54,035 nucleotides of DNA from Flavobacteriaceae bacterium (GCA_947453195.1 CANGFO010000014.1:1-54035), one strand, 5' to 3'. Positions 9,227-17,162 are shown, counted from the stretch's first letter. Notes: a model not told the origin generated them from the sequence alone. Program-made: numbers and translations.

Positions 9227-9340
9227 ATGAGAGATTCAAATACCTTCATGTATGTGGTTGGCGTAATTATTCTACTGCACTTTTTGGTAGGATTTGTTTG
9301 GTTGATTATCAAATTATCTAAAAAGAAAGGTGAAAATTAG
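9227..9340 (+). CDS. Small single-pass membrane protein (37 aa)
   Basis: I do not recognise the family. The ORF encodes 37 residues: a short polar N-terminus (MRDSNTF), one hydrophobic segment of about 22 residues (about 8-29) and a basic tail ending KKKGEN. That is the layout of a small inner-membrane protein with a cytoplasmic C-terminus. It is divergent from the btuF-like gene, has a TAnnTTTG element 13 bp upstream, and its stop abuts the stop of the convergent T9SS gene. Real translation is plausible but unproven. Confidence 0.5.
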   Translation: MRDSNTFMYVVGVIILLHFLVGFVWLIIKLSKKKGEN

Positions 9341-10186
9341 TTACTCTTTGAGTAATTTGAAATTACCATTTTGTCCATTTTCAAAATTCAAATTAAGAAA
9401 GTAAATCCCAGAATTTAATTGAGAAGATAAATTATCTAATTCATTTTTTAAATTAGTTGTAATCATTTTTTTTCCTGTAATATCAAAAAGTGTATAAGCG
9501 GAAATGGGATCTTCTGTTTGGATGTTGAAATTAGTTGAAAAAGGATTTGGAGATATTAATGGTTTAGATTTTTGAAATTGGTTGTTGCCTAACCAATAAC
9601 TAGCATGAATAAATTCGCTAAAATTTATTACAGAGGTATAATTGTCTAAAGCCGATTTCAATGCTGCATTATCACAATTACAACTAATATAATAGGATTT
9701 TATCATTGGTGCTGTTGTACAACTTGTACATATTAAGGCATAATAATTTACATTGAAATTTTGAAAAATTTGATTTAATCCAGCATCATTTGTTGTTATT
9801 ATTCCATTAGTAGTTCCTGCTGGAATTCCAATTGTTGCAGATTGAAGCTGGGTTGCCAAAACTTCCAAAAATGGGCTTCCATAACTTGTTATTCTTGCTT
9901 TTTCTACAACAGAAGTATAATTTAACAAATCAGTGTAAAGTTGATTTGTATCACAGTTTTGACATTCTGCTTCATAATATTTAGCAGGAATCAACGGATG
10001 ATTATATCGGTATTCGTATCGAAAAACATTATGATTTTGAAAAATTTGATTTAATCCAGAATCATTAGAGGTGCCACTTTGCATTCCTTCACCACCAATA
10101 CTAGAATCGACTAACTTAATTTCCACCACTTGATTTTGTGAAAAACAAACGCTAGATACTAATAAAATAAACAATAAACTTTTCAT
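9341..10186 (-). CDS. Secreted protein with internal repeat and T9SS sorting domain
   Basis: Function unknown (281 aa from the ATG at 10186, chosen because a signal peptide MKSLLFILLVSSVCFSQ begins there; 11 extra upstream residues are unlikely). The mature part holds two related units of roughly 80 residues. Each contains DSGLNQIFQNHNV or DAGLNQIFQNFNV, a Cys-x-x-Cys element and an LxNYTSV segment. The end (SPNPFSTNFNIQ to the GNFKLLKE terminus) is a type A T9SS sorting domain. The protein should be exported to the surface or medium. It stands alone between the B12 importer and the riboswitch, with no sign that it belongs to B12 uptake. Confidence 0.75.
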   Translation of the reverse strand: MKSLLFILLVSSVCFSQNQVVEIKLVDSSIGGEGMQSGTSNDSGLNQIFQNHNVFRYEYRYNHPLIPAKYYEAECQNCDTNQLYTDLLNYTSVVEKARITSYGSPFLEVLATQLQSATIGIPAGTTNGIITTNDAGLNQIFQNFNVNYYALICTSCTTAPMIKSYYISCNCDNAALKSALDNYTSVINFSEFIHASYWLGNNQFQKSKPLISPNPFSTNFNIQTEDPISAYTLFDITGKKMITTNLKNELDNLSSQLNSGIYFLNLNFENGQNGNFKLLKE

Positions 10187-10266
10187 AATCAAAACCTTAA
10201 GTAGAAACAAATGTAACATTAATTTTATAGAAAATATAAATTTGCAAATTAATTATTTAAACTACA

Positions 10267-10295
10267 TTTGTACTTGTATTTCGGTTGTGACTTTG
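10267..10295 (+). promoter_or_regulatory. Putative promoter of the cobalamin riboswitch transcript
   Basis: TTTG at 10267-10270 (-33 type) and TGACTTTG at 10288-10295 (one mismatch to TAnnTTTG) are 17 bp apart and sit just before the riboswitch core. Transcription would start near 10302. Confidence 0.4.
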
Positions 10296-10301
10296 ATAAA
10301 T

Positions 10302-10500
10302 TTCAGAGGAACATTAAAAGGGAAGGAAGTAATTGAAGTTTGAAAACTATTTCAATAATCAAAAATCTTACGCTGTACCCGCAACTGTATGCTATAAAGC
10401 TTGTTGTTATCTACGATGTCACTTTTCGTCACGGCGAATGGGAAGACCAACAACAAGACGCGAGCCAGGAGACCTGCCACTTACATTGAGTATCAAACTT
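10302..10500 (+). ncRNA. Cobalamin riboswitch upstream of btuB
   Basis: AGCCAGGAGACCTGCC at 10463-10478 is the conserved B12 box, preceded by GCG. Upstream, CCCGCAACTGTA (10378-10389) and AAAAGGGAA (about 10316-10324) are the other conserved core blocks. The order and spacing fit a class-I cobalamin riboswitch. The RNA lies in the leader of the TonB receptor gene, so adenosylcobalamin should lower receptor synthesis. No terminator with a T run follows, so control is probably at translation. A small TTAGTA/TACTAA hairpin (10550-10567) sits just before the ATG. The outer ends of the aptamer are approximate. This element fills most of the 388-bp gap between 10186 and 10575. Confidence 0.93.
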
Positions 10501-10574
10501 TCGGGAAAAAAGGTTTGGGTATGGGTAATTCTGTGCTTTTCTCCCATTATTAGTAAATTAGTACTAACCAAAAA

Positions 10575-12515
10575 ATGAACAAAAATTTCATTCGTTTCAG
10601 TGCGTTTATTGCATTGGCGACTACTTGTGGCTATGCCCAAGTAAACGATTCTATTAAAATAAAGCAACTAGATGAAGTAGTGTTTTCGGACACTAAATTT
10701 TCTCAAAGCAAAGAAAAATCGGGGAAGGTAATCACCAAAATTACCGCCGATGAACTCCAAAAAAAATCAGGTCAATCCTTAGCAAGTATACTAAACTCGG
10801 TAACCGGAGTTGAAATTAATGGAGCCCAGTCGGCCAATGGTAAAAACCTAGGCTACTACATTCGAGGAGGAAAAAACCAACAAGTTTTAATTGTAATTGA
10901 TGGAAGTCCGGTAACGGATGCTTCTGGAATTAGTCATGAATATGATTTGCGTTTACTTCCTGTTGATCAAATTGAGAGCATCGAGATCATGAAAGGCGCT
11001 GCAAGTACCCTTTATGGATCGGGTGCTGCCACTGCAGTTATTAATATTACCTTAAAAAAATCTAACAAAAAGCCAATTGAAACTGCTATTTATTATAGTA
11101 TTGGTTCCAATAATACGGCTAACAATCACAAATATAACGGACAAGATTTTAATCAAGGTTTTTCAGTAAATGGAACAATTCATAAAGTGAATTATTTGGC
11201 TTCGTTGAACAGTACAGAAACCAATGGAATGTCTCAAATTGCAGACTCAAATTCCGATTCGAATTATGATAAAGACCGCTTTTCTCGAATTAATTATTTG
11301 TCTAAAATTGGAATTAAAGCATCCGATAAATTGACATTAAATTTCTTTGGGAATTATGATAAAGTCACTAATGATTACGATTTTCAGTTTGACAACACCG
11401 GATTGAACGACACCAATTTAAATAAATCGAAAACCGAGCAGTTTCGTTTTGGGTTTTCACCCAAATATAGTTATGCCAATGGTGAGTTTAATTTGAATTC
11501 TAGCTTTAGCAAAATTCAACGCAATTACCAAGAATGGAATGCTTGGACTAATGTGTTGGATTTTTCCCAATATGCTTCGAGAAGCGTTTCGGTTGATGCC
11601 TTTAATAAATATAAATTCAGTCCAGAATTTGTTATGGTAACTGGAGTAAGTTATCAATTTTTTGACATGAACAGTGTAACTCCCTATGAATTTATTGATA
11701 GAAAAATGACCCACTTTACTATTGTAGATGCTTATTTTAGCTCTGTTTTTAATACTAAATCAGGGGTTAATATAAATATGGGTGGACGTTATAATAGCCA
11801 TAGTGAATATGGTAATAATGTCATTTTAAATTTTAATCCCTCCTATAATTTTAAAACTAAATTTCCATTAAAGGTTTTATCCTCACTTTCTACTGCCTAT
11901 GTTGCACCAAGTTTGTATCAGTTGTACTCACAATATGGATCAATAAATTTGAAGCCAGAAGATAATCTAACGTTTGAATCGGGATTTGAACTAACCCTTT
12001 TTAAAAATAAACTAACCCTGAATGCCATTGGATTTTATAGGGAACAAAATAATTCTATTGGTTTTGATGCAACCTATCATTATGCCAATATTGAAGGATT
12101 ATATAATGCAAAAGGAGTAGAGACGATGGTGCTTTGTGCGTTAACCTCTAAAGTAAGTTGCAATGTAAATTATACATTTACTCAAGTTGATGAAGCGTTA
12201 AATCGATTAATTCCGAAGCATAAAATAAATGCTTCAATTGATTATTCGGCATCCAAGAGGTTATTTATTAATGTAAATTATCAATATGTAGATGCAAGAA
12301 ATGACGCTTTTTATGATGGAAATACCTATGAAATAGTCGCGATAAAATTAGGTTCTTATCAATTATTAAATGCTTTAGTAAAGTATGAATTGATTCAAAA
12401 TAGACTAAGTGTTTTCGGGAATGTTACCAATATATTGAATAGCGATTTTATTGAGAATATTGGTTATTCTACCCGCGGTAGAAATTTTAAAATAGGAATG
12501 AATCTTAAATTTTAA
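10575..12515 (+). CDS. btuB: TonB-dependent vitamin B12 receptor, BtuB-like
   Basis: Outer-membrane receptor (646 aa) that imports cobalamin using TonB energy. A signal peptide (1-21, ending GYAQ) is followed by a TonB-box-like LDEVVFSDT (about 33-41). The plug domain (about 45-160) carries YYIRGGKNQQVLIVIDGSPV and IESIEIMKGAASTLYGSGA. The rest is a 22-strand-type barrel ending in the aromatic terminus MNLKF. The length is close to E. coli BtuB (about 600). The cobalamin riboswitch in its leader assigns the substrate class. The matching inner-membrane importer is encoded about 1.5-4.5 kb to the left on the opposite strand. Confidence 0.93.
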   Translation: MNKNFIRFSAFIALATTCGYAQVNDSIKIKQLDEVVFSDTKFSQSKEKSGKVITKITADELQKKSGQSLASILNSVTGVEINGAQSANGKNLGYYIRGGKNQQVLIVIDGSPVTDASGISHEYDLRLLPVDQIESIEIMKGAASTLYGSGAATAVINITLKKSNKKPIETAIYYSIGSNNTANNHKYNGQDFNQGFSVNGTIHKVNYLASLNSTETNGMSQIADSNSDSNYDKDRFSRINYLSKIGIKASDKLTLNFFGNYDKVTNDYDFQFDNTGLNDTNLNKSKTEQFRFGFSPKYSYANGEFNLNSSFSKIQRNYQEWNAWTNVLDFSQYASRSVSVDAFNKYKFSPEFVMVTGVSYQFFDMNSVTPYEFIDRKMTHFTIVDAYFSSVFNTKSGVNINMGGRYNSHSEYGNNVILNFNPSYNFKTKFPLKVLSSLSTAYVAPSLYQLYSQYGSINLKPEDNLTFESGFELTLFKNKLTLNAIGFYREQNNSIGFDATYHYANIEGLYNAKGVETMVLCALTSKVSCNVNYTFTQVDEALNRLIPKHKINASIDYSASKRLFINVNYQYVDARNDAFYDGNTYEIVAIKLGSYQLLNALVKYELIQNRLSVFGNVTNILNSDFIENIGYSTRGRNFKIGMNLKF

Positions 12516-12600
12516 CCTTTTTTTATTAAAACCTTTTTTTTGTTTGAGTACTTTTGAATGATTCAACAAGTGATTATTCACAAAATAACAAATAGAAATC

Positions 12601-13119
12601 ATGATACTACACAGAATTATAGTTTTTGCATTAGTGTTTCTTTCAAATACTTTTTTCGCACAATCGGTTTTCGATAAATATGAAAATCAAGAGGACATAA
12701 GTGCGATTGTTGTGAATAAAAAAATGTTTTCGATGTTGAGTAATGTAAATTCAAATGACAAAGAAACCCAGCAATACATCAATCTAATTAAGAAATTAGA
12801 TGATTTAAAAGTGTTCATTACTACCAATGATAAGAAAAGTAGTGCTTTGAAATTGGAAGCAGACAACTACTCAAAAACTGCTGGATTGAATGAGTTGATG
12901 CGCTTAAATGAAAATGGAAAAATTGTAAAAATTTATACTAAACCTGGGGCTTCAGAAAATGAAGTGAAAGAATTATTACTTTTTATGGATGGAGCAGGAA
13001 AGGAACAAAGCGTGCTGATGTCTATAACTGGAATTATCGATCTAAATGAGATTTCAATCCTTACCGATAAAATGAAATTGCCAGGAGGCGAAGAATTGAA
13101 AAAACTAAGTAAAAAGTAA
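12601..13119 (+). CDS. DUF4252-like exported protein
   Basis: A 172-aa protein with a signal peptide (about 1-20, ending FFAQ) and a small alpha/beta domain resembling DUF4252. That call rests on the FSMLSNVN, LIKKLDDLKVF and VLMSITGIIDLNEIS segments. DUF4252 has no known biochemical role. It follows btuB by 85 bp on the same strand and ends just before a terminator, so it might be read from the riboswitch-controlled transcript. A separate promoter in the gap is equally possible. Confidence 0.7.
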   Translation: MILHRIIVFALVFLSNTFFAQSVFDKYENQEDISAIVVNKKMFSMLSNVNSNDKETQQYINLIKKLDDLKVFITTNDKKSSALKLEADNYSKTAGLNELMRLNENGKIVKIYTKPGASENEVKELLLFMDGAGKEQSVLMSITGIIDLNEISILTDKMKLPGGEELKKLSKK

Positions 13120-13130
13120 ATTTTTAAATA

Positions 13131-13167
13131 AAAAAAGCCCGATGATTTTCATCGGCATTTTTTTATT
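13131..13167. terminator. Bidirectional terminator
   Basis: CCGATGA (13139-13145) and TCATCGG (13149-13155) form a stem with a 3-nt loop, flanked by A and T runs on either side. It serves the DUF4252-like gene on the plus strand and crtZ on the minus strand, whose stop lies within it. Confidence 0.8.
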
Positions 13168-13606
13168 TTTTGAAGTATTTAAAAGGAACGACAAGCATTC
13201 CAAAACATTCTCCATCTTCCTTTCCAATATGTTTGTGGTGCATTTTATGTGCTCTACGCACAGCACGAGAATACACATTATCTGCATTTCTAAATAATTT
13301 AAAACGTTGGTGAATGAAAATGTCGTGGACCATGAAATAAGCCAATCCATAAGCGAAAATTCCAAGCCCTACTGCAATACCAAGTTCAAAAATGCCTTTT
13401 TGCCAAAGCAAAAAACATCCAATACTAACAACCGCATAAAATATAAAAAACGCATCATTTCTTTCAAACCATGAATCGTGGTCTTTCTTGTGATGGTCTG
13501 CGTGAAGTACCCATAGAAATCCGTGCATGATGTATTTGTGACTAAACCAAGCCATAAATTCCATGATACAAAAAGTTGCTAAAAAAACTAAAATTTGAAT
13601 TGCCAT
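13163..13606 (-). CDS. crtZ: Beta-carotene 3-hydroxylase CrtZ
   Basis: Di-iron membrane hydroxylase (147 aa) of the fatty-acid-hydroxylase superfamily that converts beta-carotene to zeaxanthin. The histidine clusters are all there: HKYIMH, HADHH, the HDIFIHQR block and RRAHKMHHKH. Several hydrophobic segments separate them, and the short length is normal for bacterial CrtZ. It is last in the operon regulator - crtI - crtB - crtZ, 12 bp after crtB. Lycopene cyclase (crtY) and GGPP synthase are not in the window, so the pathway must be completed elsewhere. Confidence 0.93.
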   Translation of the reverse strand: MAIQILVFLATFCIMEFMAWFSHKYIMHGFLWVLHADHHKKDHDSWFERNDAFFIFYAVVSIGCFLLWQKGIFELGIAVGLGIFAYGLAYFMVHDIFIHQRFKLFRNADNVYSRAVRRAHKMHHKHIGKEDGECFGMLVVPFKYFKK

Positions 13607-13618
13607 GATTATGTAAAT

Positions 13619-14458
13619 CTATATTGTATTTAATTTATAACTAAAATAACATTTTGCAAATAATTGCATTTTTTGATAGTCAGAAACTCGAATTCGTGTA
13701 TTTTTTATTTCTGCTGATGGGGTTTTCTTTAATTTTGAAAGTAACTTTTTATAATAAATATAAGCAGTATAAACTCCAAATTTAGCTTCAATTGGCAAAT
13801 TTATAATTCCTTGGTAGCTGGCTTCAAAGTCGGCTTCAATTTCAGAAATTATATTTTGTTTTGAAGCTTCATCCAATTTTGTTAAATCAGTATTTGGAAA
13901 ATAAGTACGACTCAAATCTTCATAATCGGCTTTCAAATCACGTAAAAAGTTTACTTTTTGAAAAGCAGAACCCAATCGCATGGCGCCTTCTTTTAAATTT
14001 TGGTATTTGGTATCATCTCCTTTAACAAATACTTTTAAGCACATTAATCCCACTACATCTGCCGATCCATAAATGTATTCTTTATATTCTGCATCGGTGT
14101 GGTATTTGGTTTTCACCAAATCCATTTTCATACTTTTCATGAATGCAGCAATTAAATCTTCTGGAATTTCAAATTTGTGAACGGTATGTTGAAATGAATT
14201 TAAAATCGGATTCAAACTAATTTTGTTTTCCAATGCGGCAGCCAAATCTTTTTCGAATAAATCAAATAAATCCTCTTTGTTGTAATCGTGAAATGAATCA
14301 ACGATTTCATCGGCAAATCGCACAAAGCCATAAATATTATAAATGTCCTGTCTAATGGTAGGAGCAAGCATTTTTACTGCAGAAGAGAACGAAGTGCTGT
14401 AGGCACGAGTTACATTCTTGCTGCATTCAAATGAGACGGTATCAAATAATGATTTCAT
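13619..14458 (-). CDS. crtB: Phytoene synthase CrtB
   Basis: Squalene/phytoene synthase (279 aa) joining two geranylgeranyl diphosphates head to head. The first Asp-rich motif is FADEIVDSFHD (about 47-57) and the second is NFLRDLKADYEDLSRTYFP (about 169-187). Both bind the Mg-diphosphate. It makes the substrate of CrtI, encoded 14 bp upstream, and belongs to the same minus-strand operon. Confidence 0.95.
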   Translation of the reverse strand: MKSLFDTVSFECSKNVTRAYSTSFSSAVKMLAPTIRQDIYNIYGFVRFADEIVDSFHDYNKEDLFDLFEKDLAAALENKISLNPILNSFQHTVHKFEIPEDLIAAFMKSMKMDLVKTKYHTDAEYKEYIYGSADVVGLMCLKVFVKGDDTKYQNLKEGAMRLGSAFQKVNFLRDLKADYEDLSRTYFPNTDLTKLDEASKQNIISEIEADFEASYQGIINLPIEAKFGVYTAYIYYKKLLSKLKKTPSAEIKNTRIRVSDYQKMQLFAKCYFSYKLNTI

Positions 14459-14472
14459 ATTGGTCTAAAATT

Positions 14473-15933
14473 TTAGCGCTGTTTTTTTATTAAATCGGCA
14501 ACTAATTTCCCCGAAATTAAGGCCGGTGGTACGCCTGGTCCAGGAACAGTTAACTGCCCTGTGAAATATAAATTGTTTACCTTTTTGCTTTTTAGTTTAG
14601 GTCTTAAAAATGCAGTTTGTAACAGCGTATTCGCCATTCCGTAGGCATTTCCTTTGTAAGAATTATAGTCCTTAATAAAATCATTAACACAAAAAGATTC
14701 TTTAAAGATAATACAATTTTTGATATCTTGCTTGGTTAGTTTTTCCAAACGGATAATGATTTTGTCAAAATAGAGCTCTCTTAACTCAGGAGTGTCTTCT
14801 AGACCAGGTGCTATCGGAATTAAAAAAATCGCTGCTTCCTTTCCGGCTGGAGCTGAATTCGTATCCGTTTTTGAAGGGAAACTTGCGTAAAATAAAGGTT
14901 CATCTGGCCACTTTGGGTTATCATAAATATCTTGCGCATGTACATCAAAATCAACATCAAAAAATAAAGAATGGTGTTCTACATTTTCTACTTTTTTATC
15001 CAATCCCACATAAAATAGGAGTGAAGAAGGGGCAAAGGTTTTTTTATCCCAATATTTTTCTGAGTAGGCACGGTGTTTTACATCCAATAAAGTTTCAGAA
15101 TGGTGGTAATCGGCTCCTGAAAGCACCACATCGGCACTTATAAATTCACCATTTACAACAATTCCAACGGCTTTGCCATTTTCAACTTCAATTTTTTCAA
15201 TATTTGAATTGGTTTTAATGGTTACGCCAAGTTCTTTAGCCAATTGTTCCATGGCTAGAATTACCGAATACATTCCGTTTTTTGGATGAAAGGTTCCTAA
15301 ACCAAAGTCGGCAAAGTTCATAAAACTATAAAAAGAAGGTGTGTCAGAAGGTTTCGCTCCCAAAAACAAAACTGGAAATTCGAGTATTTGAACTAATTTT
15401 TTGTTTTTAAAACGTCTGCGAATGTCTTTAGAAATATTACCAAAAAACTGATTTACTTTAAGCGCAGTTTCCACAGTTACCAATTCCATTGGAGAAACTC
15501 CTGGACGATAAACTAAATCTTTAATGGCAATGTCATAGTTGCTTTGTGCTTCTTTCATGAAGGCTTGCAACTTAGCTCCGCTACCTTTTTCTATAGATTC
15601 GAATGTGGTAACAATTTCAGGTAAATTATCGGCAATGGTAACAAAATCAAGTTCTCCAAAATATACTTGGTAAGCAGGTGAAAGCTTAATTAGTTCGTAA
15701 TAATCAGATGGCTTTTTATCAAAATCAGCAAAAAAGCGTTCAAAAACATCGGGCATCCAGTACCATGTCGGACCAATATCAAATGTGAATCCGTCTTTTT
15801 TAAGCTGTCTTGCTCTTCCACCTATGGTGTCATTTTTTTCAAAAATAGTTACCGAGTTTCCTTGTTGAGCCAAATAGCAGCTTGCCGCTAATGCAGAAAA
15901 TCCAGAGCCTATTATTTTAATGTCTTTATTCAT
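14473..15933 (-). CDS. crtI: Phytoene desaturase CrtI
   Basis: FAD-dependent desaturase (486 aa) that converts phytoene to lycopene. The N-terminal dinucleotide-binding motif is IIGSGFSALAASCYLAQQG (about 7-25) and continues to GGRARQLKKDG and FDIGPTWYWMPDVFE. The C-terminal carotenoid-oxidoreductase signature is YFTGQLTVPGPGVPPAL (about 460-476). The length is standard. The gene starts 17 bp after the CarH-like regulator, so both probably share one promoter. Confidence 0.95.
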   Translation of the reverse strand: MNKDIKIIGSGFSALAASCYLAQQGNSVTIFEKNDTIGGRARQLKKDGFTFDIGPTWYWMPDVFERFFADFDKKPSDYYELIKLSPAYQVYFGELDFVTIADNLPEIVTTFESIEKGSGAKLQAFMKEAQSNYDIAIKDLVYRPGVSPMELVTVETALKVNQFFGNISKDIRRRFKNKKLVQILEFPVLFLGAKPSDTPSFYSFMNFADFGLGTFHPKNGMYSVILAMEQLAKELGVTIKTNSNIEKIEVENGKAVGIVVNGEFISADVVLSGADYHHSETLLDVKHRAYSEKYWDKKTFAPSSLLFYVGLDKKVENVEHHSLFFDVDFDVHAQDIYDNPKWPDEPLFYASFPSKTDTNSAPAGKEAAIFLIPIAPGLEDTPELRELYFDKIIIRLEKLTKQDIKNCIIFKESFCVNDFIKDYNSYKGNAYGMANTLLQTAFLRPKLKSKKVNNLYFTGQLTVPGPGVPPALISGKLVADLIKKQR

Positions 15934-15950
15934 TTTTTATGGGTATGGAA

Positions 15951-16847
15951 TTACAATTCCTCTACAAATTCATGTATGTTTTGAAATACTCGCACCGTTT
16001 GATTGCGAAGTTTTTCATCTATGTTTTGGGCATTTCTACCAATAAACCAAATCTTTGAATCTTTCTCTAAGATGTGTTCTTTAATTTCGTCTAAATAGGA
16101 ATCAAGTAATTCTTTATTTGGCTCAACCGTTGTGTAGCATACGTATACGATGTTGTTGAAATATTTTTTCAAATCTTTCAAACTGTCCACAGGGACGCTT
16201 TCGCCCAGGTAAATGGTTTTGTAACCGCTTAAGATGATTTCATAATTAAGATACATCAATCCTAGTTCATGCACTTCATCCGAAGGTAGATAAAGTACAA
16301 ATATTTTATCCTCTTTAGTAGGAACATTATTTTGAATTTTTTCGGTATTCACCCAAATTTTCAACTTAATTAAATAGCTAATAAAATGTTCGTGTGCCGG
16401 ACTAATTGTTTCTGCTTGCCATAAAAATCCAATTTCTTCCATTAATGGAATAAATACTTCGAAGAAAATTTCGCGAAACGATTTGTCAGAAAGTAAATTA
16501 TTATAAGTGTCTAAAAACAACTTTTGATCAAAGTTCATCATGGCCATTTTAAAGGAACTTATAGCATGAGTTTTGACACTTTTATTGGAAATGATTTCAC
16601 TTACTAATTCCGGAATTTTTTCAGGAGGTAACTTTGATATCTTCGAGATTTTATAACCATAATCGTGTAAAAGAGTGATGTTAAGTATTTTTTGCAACCC
16701 TTTTAAATCATAATAACGAATGTTGGTTTCCGTTCGTAATGGCTCTAATATGTTGTATCTTTTTTCCCAAATACGAATGGTGTGGGCTTTTATTCCCGTT
16801 AGATTTTCTAGGTCTTTAATACTAAAAGTATTCTTTACATTACTCAT
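15951..16847 (-). CDS. CarH/LitR-type MerR regulator with B12-binding domain (light sensor)
   Basis: Predicted adenosylcobalamin-dependent photoreceptor-repressor (298 aa from the ATG at 16847; seven upstream residues are unlikely). Residues 9-75 are a MerR winged helix (TGIKAHTIRIWEKRYN). Residues about 100-170 form the four-helix cobalamin cap with Trp143-x9-Glu153-His154, matching the CarH Wx9EH motif. The Rossmann domain has Glu191-x-His193-x-x-Gly196, the ExHxxG motif whose His is the lower cobalt ligand. In CarH proteins, B12-bound tetramers repress in the dark and light breaks the Co-C bond. Here it heads the crtIBZ operon, so light-induced pigment is the obvious prediction. The key residues are seen; the light response is inferred. 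Confidence 0.88.
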   Translation of the reverse strand: MSNVKNTFSIKDLENLTGIKAHTIRIWEKRYNILEPLRTETNIRYYDLKGLQKILNITLLHDYGYKISKISKLPPEKIPELVSEIISNKSVKTHAISSFKMAMMNFDQKLFLDTYNNLLSDKSFREIFFEVFIPLMEEIGFLWQAETISPAHEHFISYLIKLKIWVNTEKIQNNVPTKEDKIFVLYLPSDEVHELGLMYLNYEIILSGYKTIYLGESVPVDSLKDLKKYFNNIVYVCYTTVEPNKELLDSYLDEIKEHILEKDSKIWFIGRNAQNIDEKLRNQTVRVFQNIHEFVEEL

Positions 16848-16855
16848 GATTATTA

Positions 16856-16892
16856 TTTTGTTTAACAAAAGTAATAAAAAAAGTAAACAAAA
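16856..16892 (-). promoter_or_regulatory. Promoter/operator candidate of the carotenoid operon
   Basis: On the minus strand, TACTTTTG (16866-16873) matches TAnnTTTG and lies 18 bp before the regulator's ATG. It is overlapped by TTTTGTTAAAC (16860-16870), part of a 15-bp dyad (16856-16870). A direct copy, TTTTGTTTAC, lies at 16883-16892, 23 bp (about two helical turns) away. Repeated half-sites over the promoter suit a tetrameric CarH-like repressor that controls itself. Confidence 0.45.
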
Positions 16893-16920
16893 TTAAAATT
16901 AATTAGGTATTTATATAAAC

Positions 16921-16953
16921 AAAAAGCCCAAAACACTGTTTTGGGCTTTTTGT
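16921..16953 (-). terminator. Terminator after the tRNA cluster
   Basis: GCCCAAAACA and TGTTTTGGGC form a strong stem with flanking A and T runs. It can work in both directions, but on the minus strand it lies downstream of tRNA-Leu and upstream of the regulator's promoter. Confidence 0.75.
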
Positions 16954-16958
16954 TTATA

Positions 16959-16977
16959 GTGTCCACGGTCGGATTGA
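16959..16977 (-). other. Possible remnant of a tRNA 3' end
   Basis: GTGTCCACGGTCGGATT closely resembles GTGACCACGGTGGGATT at the 3' end of tRNA-Leu (17075-17091), differing at 2 of 17 bases, and lies about 115 bp beyond it. It may be left from a lost tRNA copy or a past integration at the tRNA 3' end. Confidence 0.35.
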
Positions 16978-17007
16978 TTTCGTTTTTTCTAACAAAGCTC
17001 CGCTTTG

Positions 17008-17067
17008 AAAAAAGAAATGCAACTAATATAAGTCCAAGCTAGCTCGATCATTTTAGTTGCATTTCTT
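17008..17067 (-). terminator. Long inverted repeat downstream of tRNA-Leu
   Basis: AAGAAATGCAACTAA (17012-17026) and its exact complement (17053-17067) form a 15-bp stem with a 26-nt loop. On the minus strand the stem is followed by a T run, so it could end the tRNA transcript. A second small dyad, CAAAGCtccGCTTTG, lies at 16993-17007. Confidence 0.5.
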
Positions 17068-17075
17068 ATTATTCG

Positions 17076-17158
17076 TGACCACGGTGGGATTTGAACCCAC
17101 ACGCTCTTGCGAGCACCACCCCCTCAAGATGGCAAGTCTACCGTTTCTCCACGTGGCC
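17076..17158 (-). tRNA. tRNA-Leu(GAG)
   Basis: On the minus strand a 7-bp acceptor stem (GGCCACG with CGTGGTC), D arm, anticodon stem CCATC/GGTGG with loop TTGAGGG (anticodon GAG), a long class-II variable arm and T arm GTGGG-TTCAAAT-CCCAC are all formed. The total is 83 nt with discriminator A. CCA is not encoded. It is the last tRNA of a three-gene minus-strand cluster. Confidence 0.95.
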
Positions 17159-17162
17159 TTAA

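Noticed and set aside
10333..10578. Open frame of 81 codons across the btuB leader
   Set aside because: It runs through the conserved cobalamin riboswitch core, and its protein has no recognisable pattern.
13105..13365. Open frame of 86 codons overlapping crtZ
   Set aside because: It is an alternative frame of crtZ that crosses the terminator; the crtZ frame carries all the histidine motifs.
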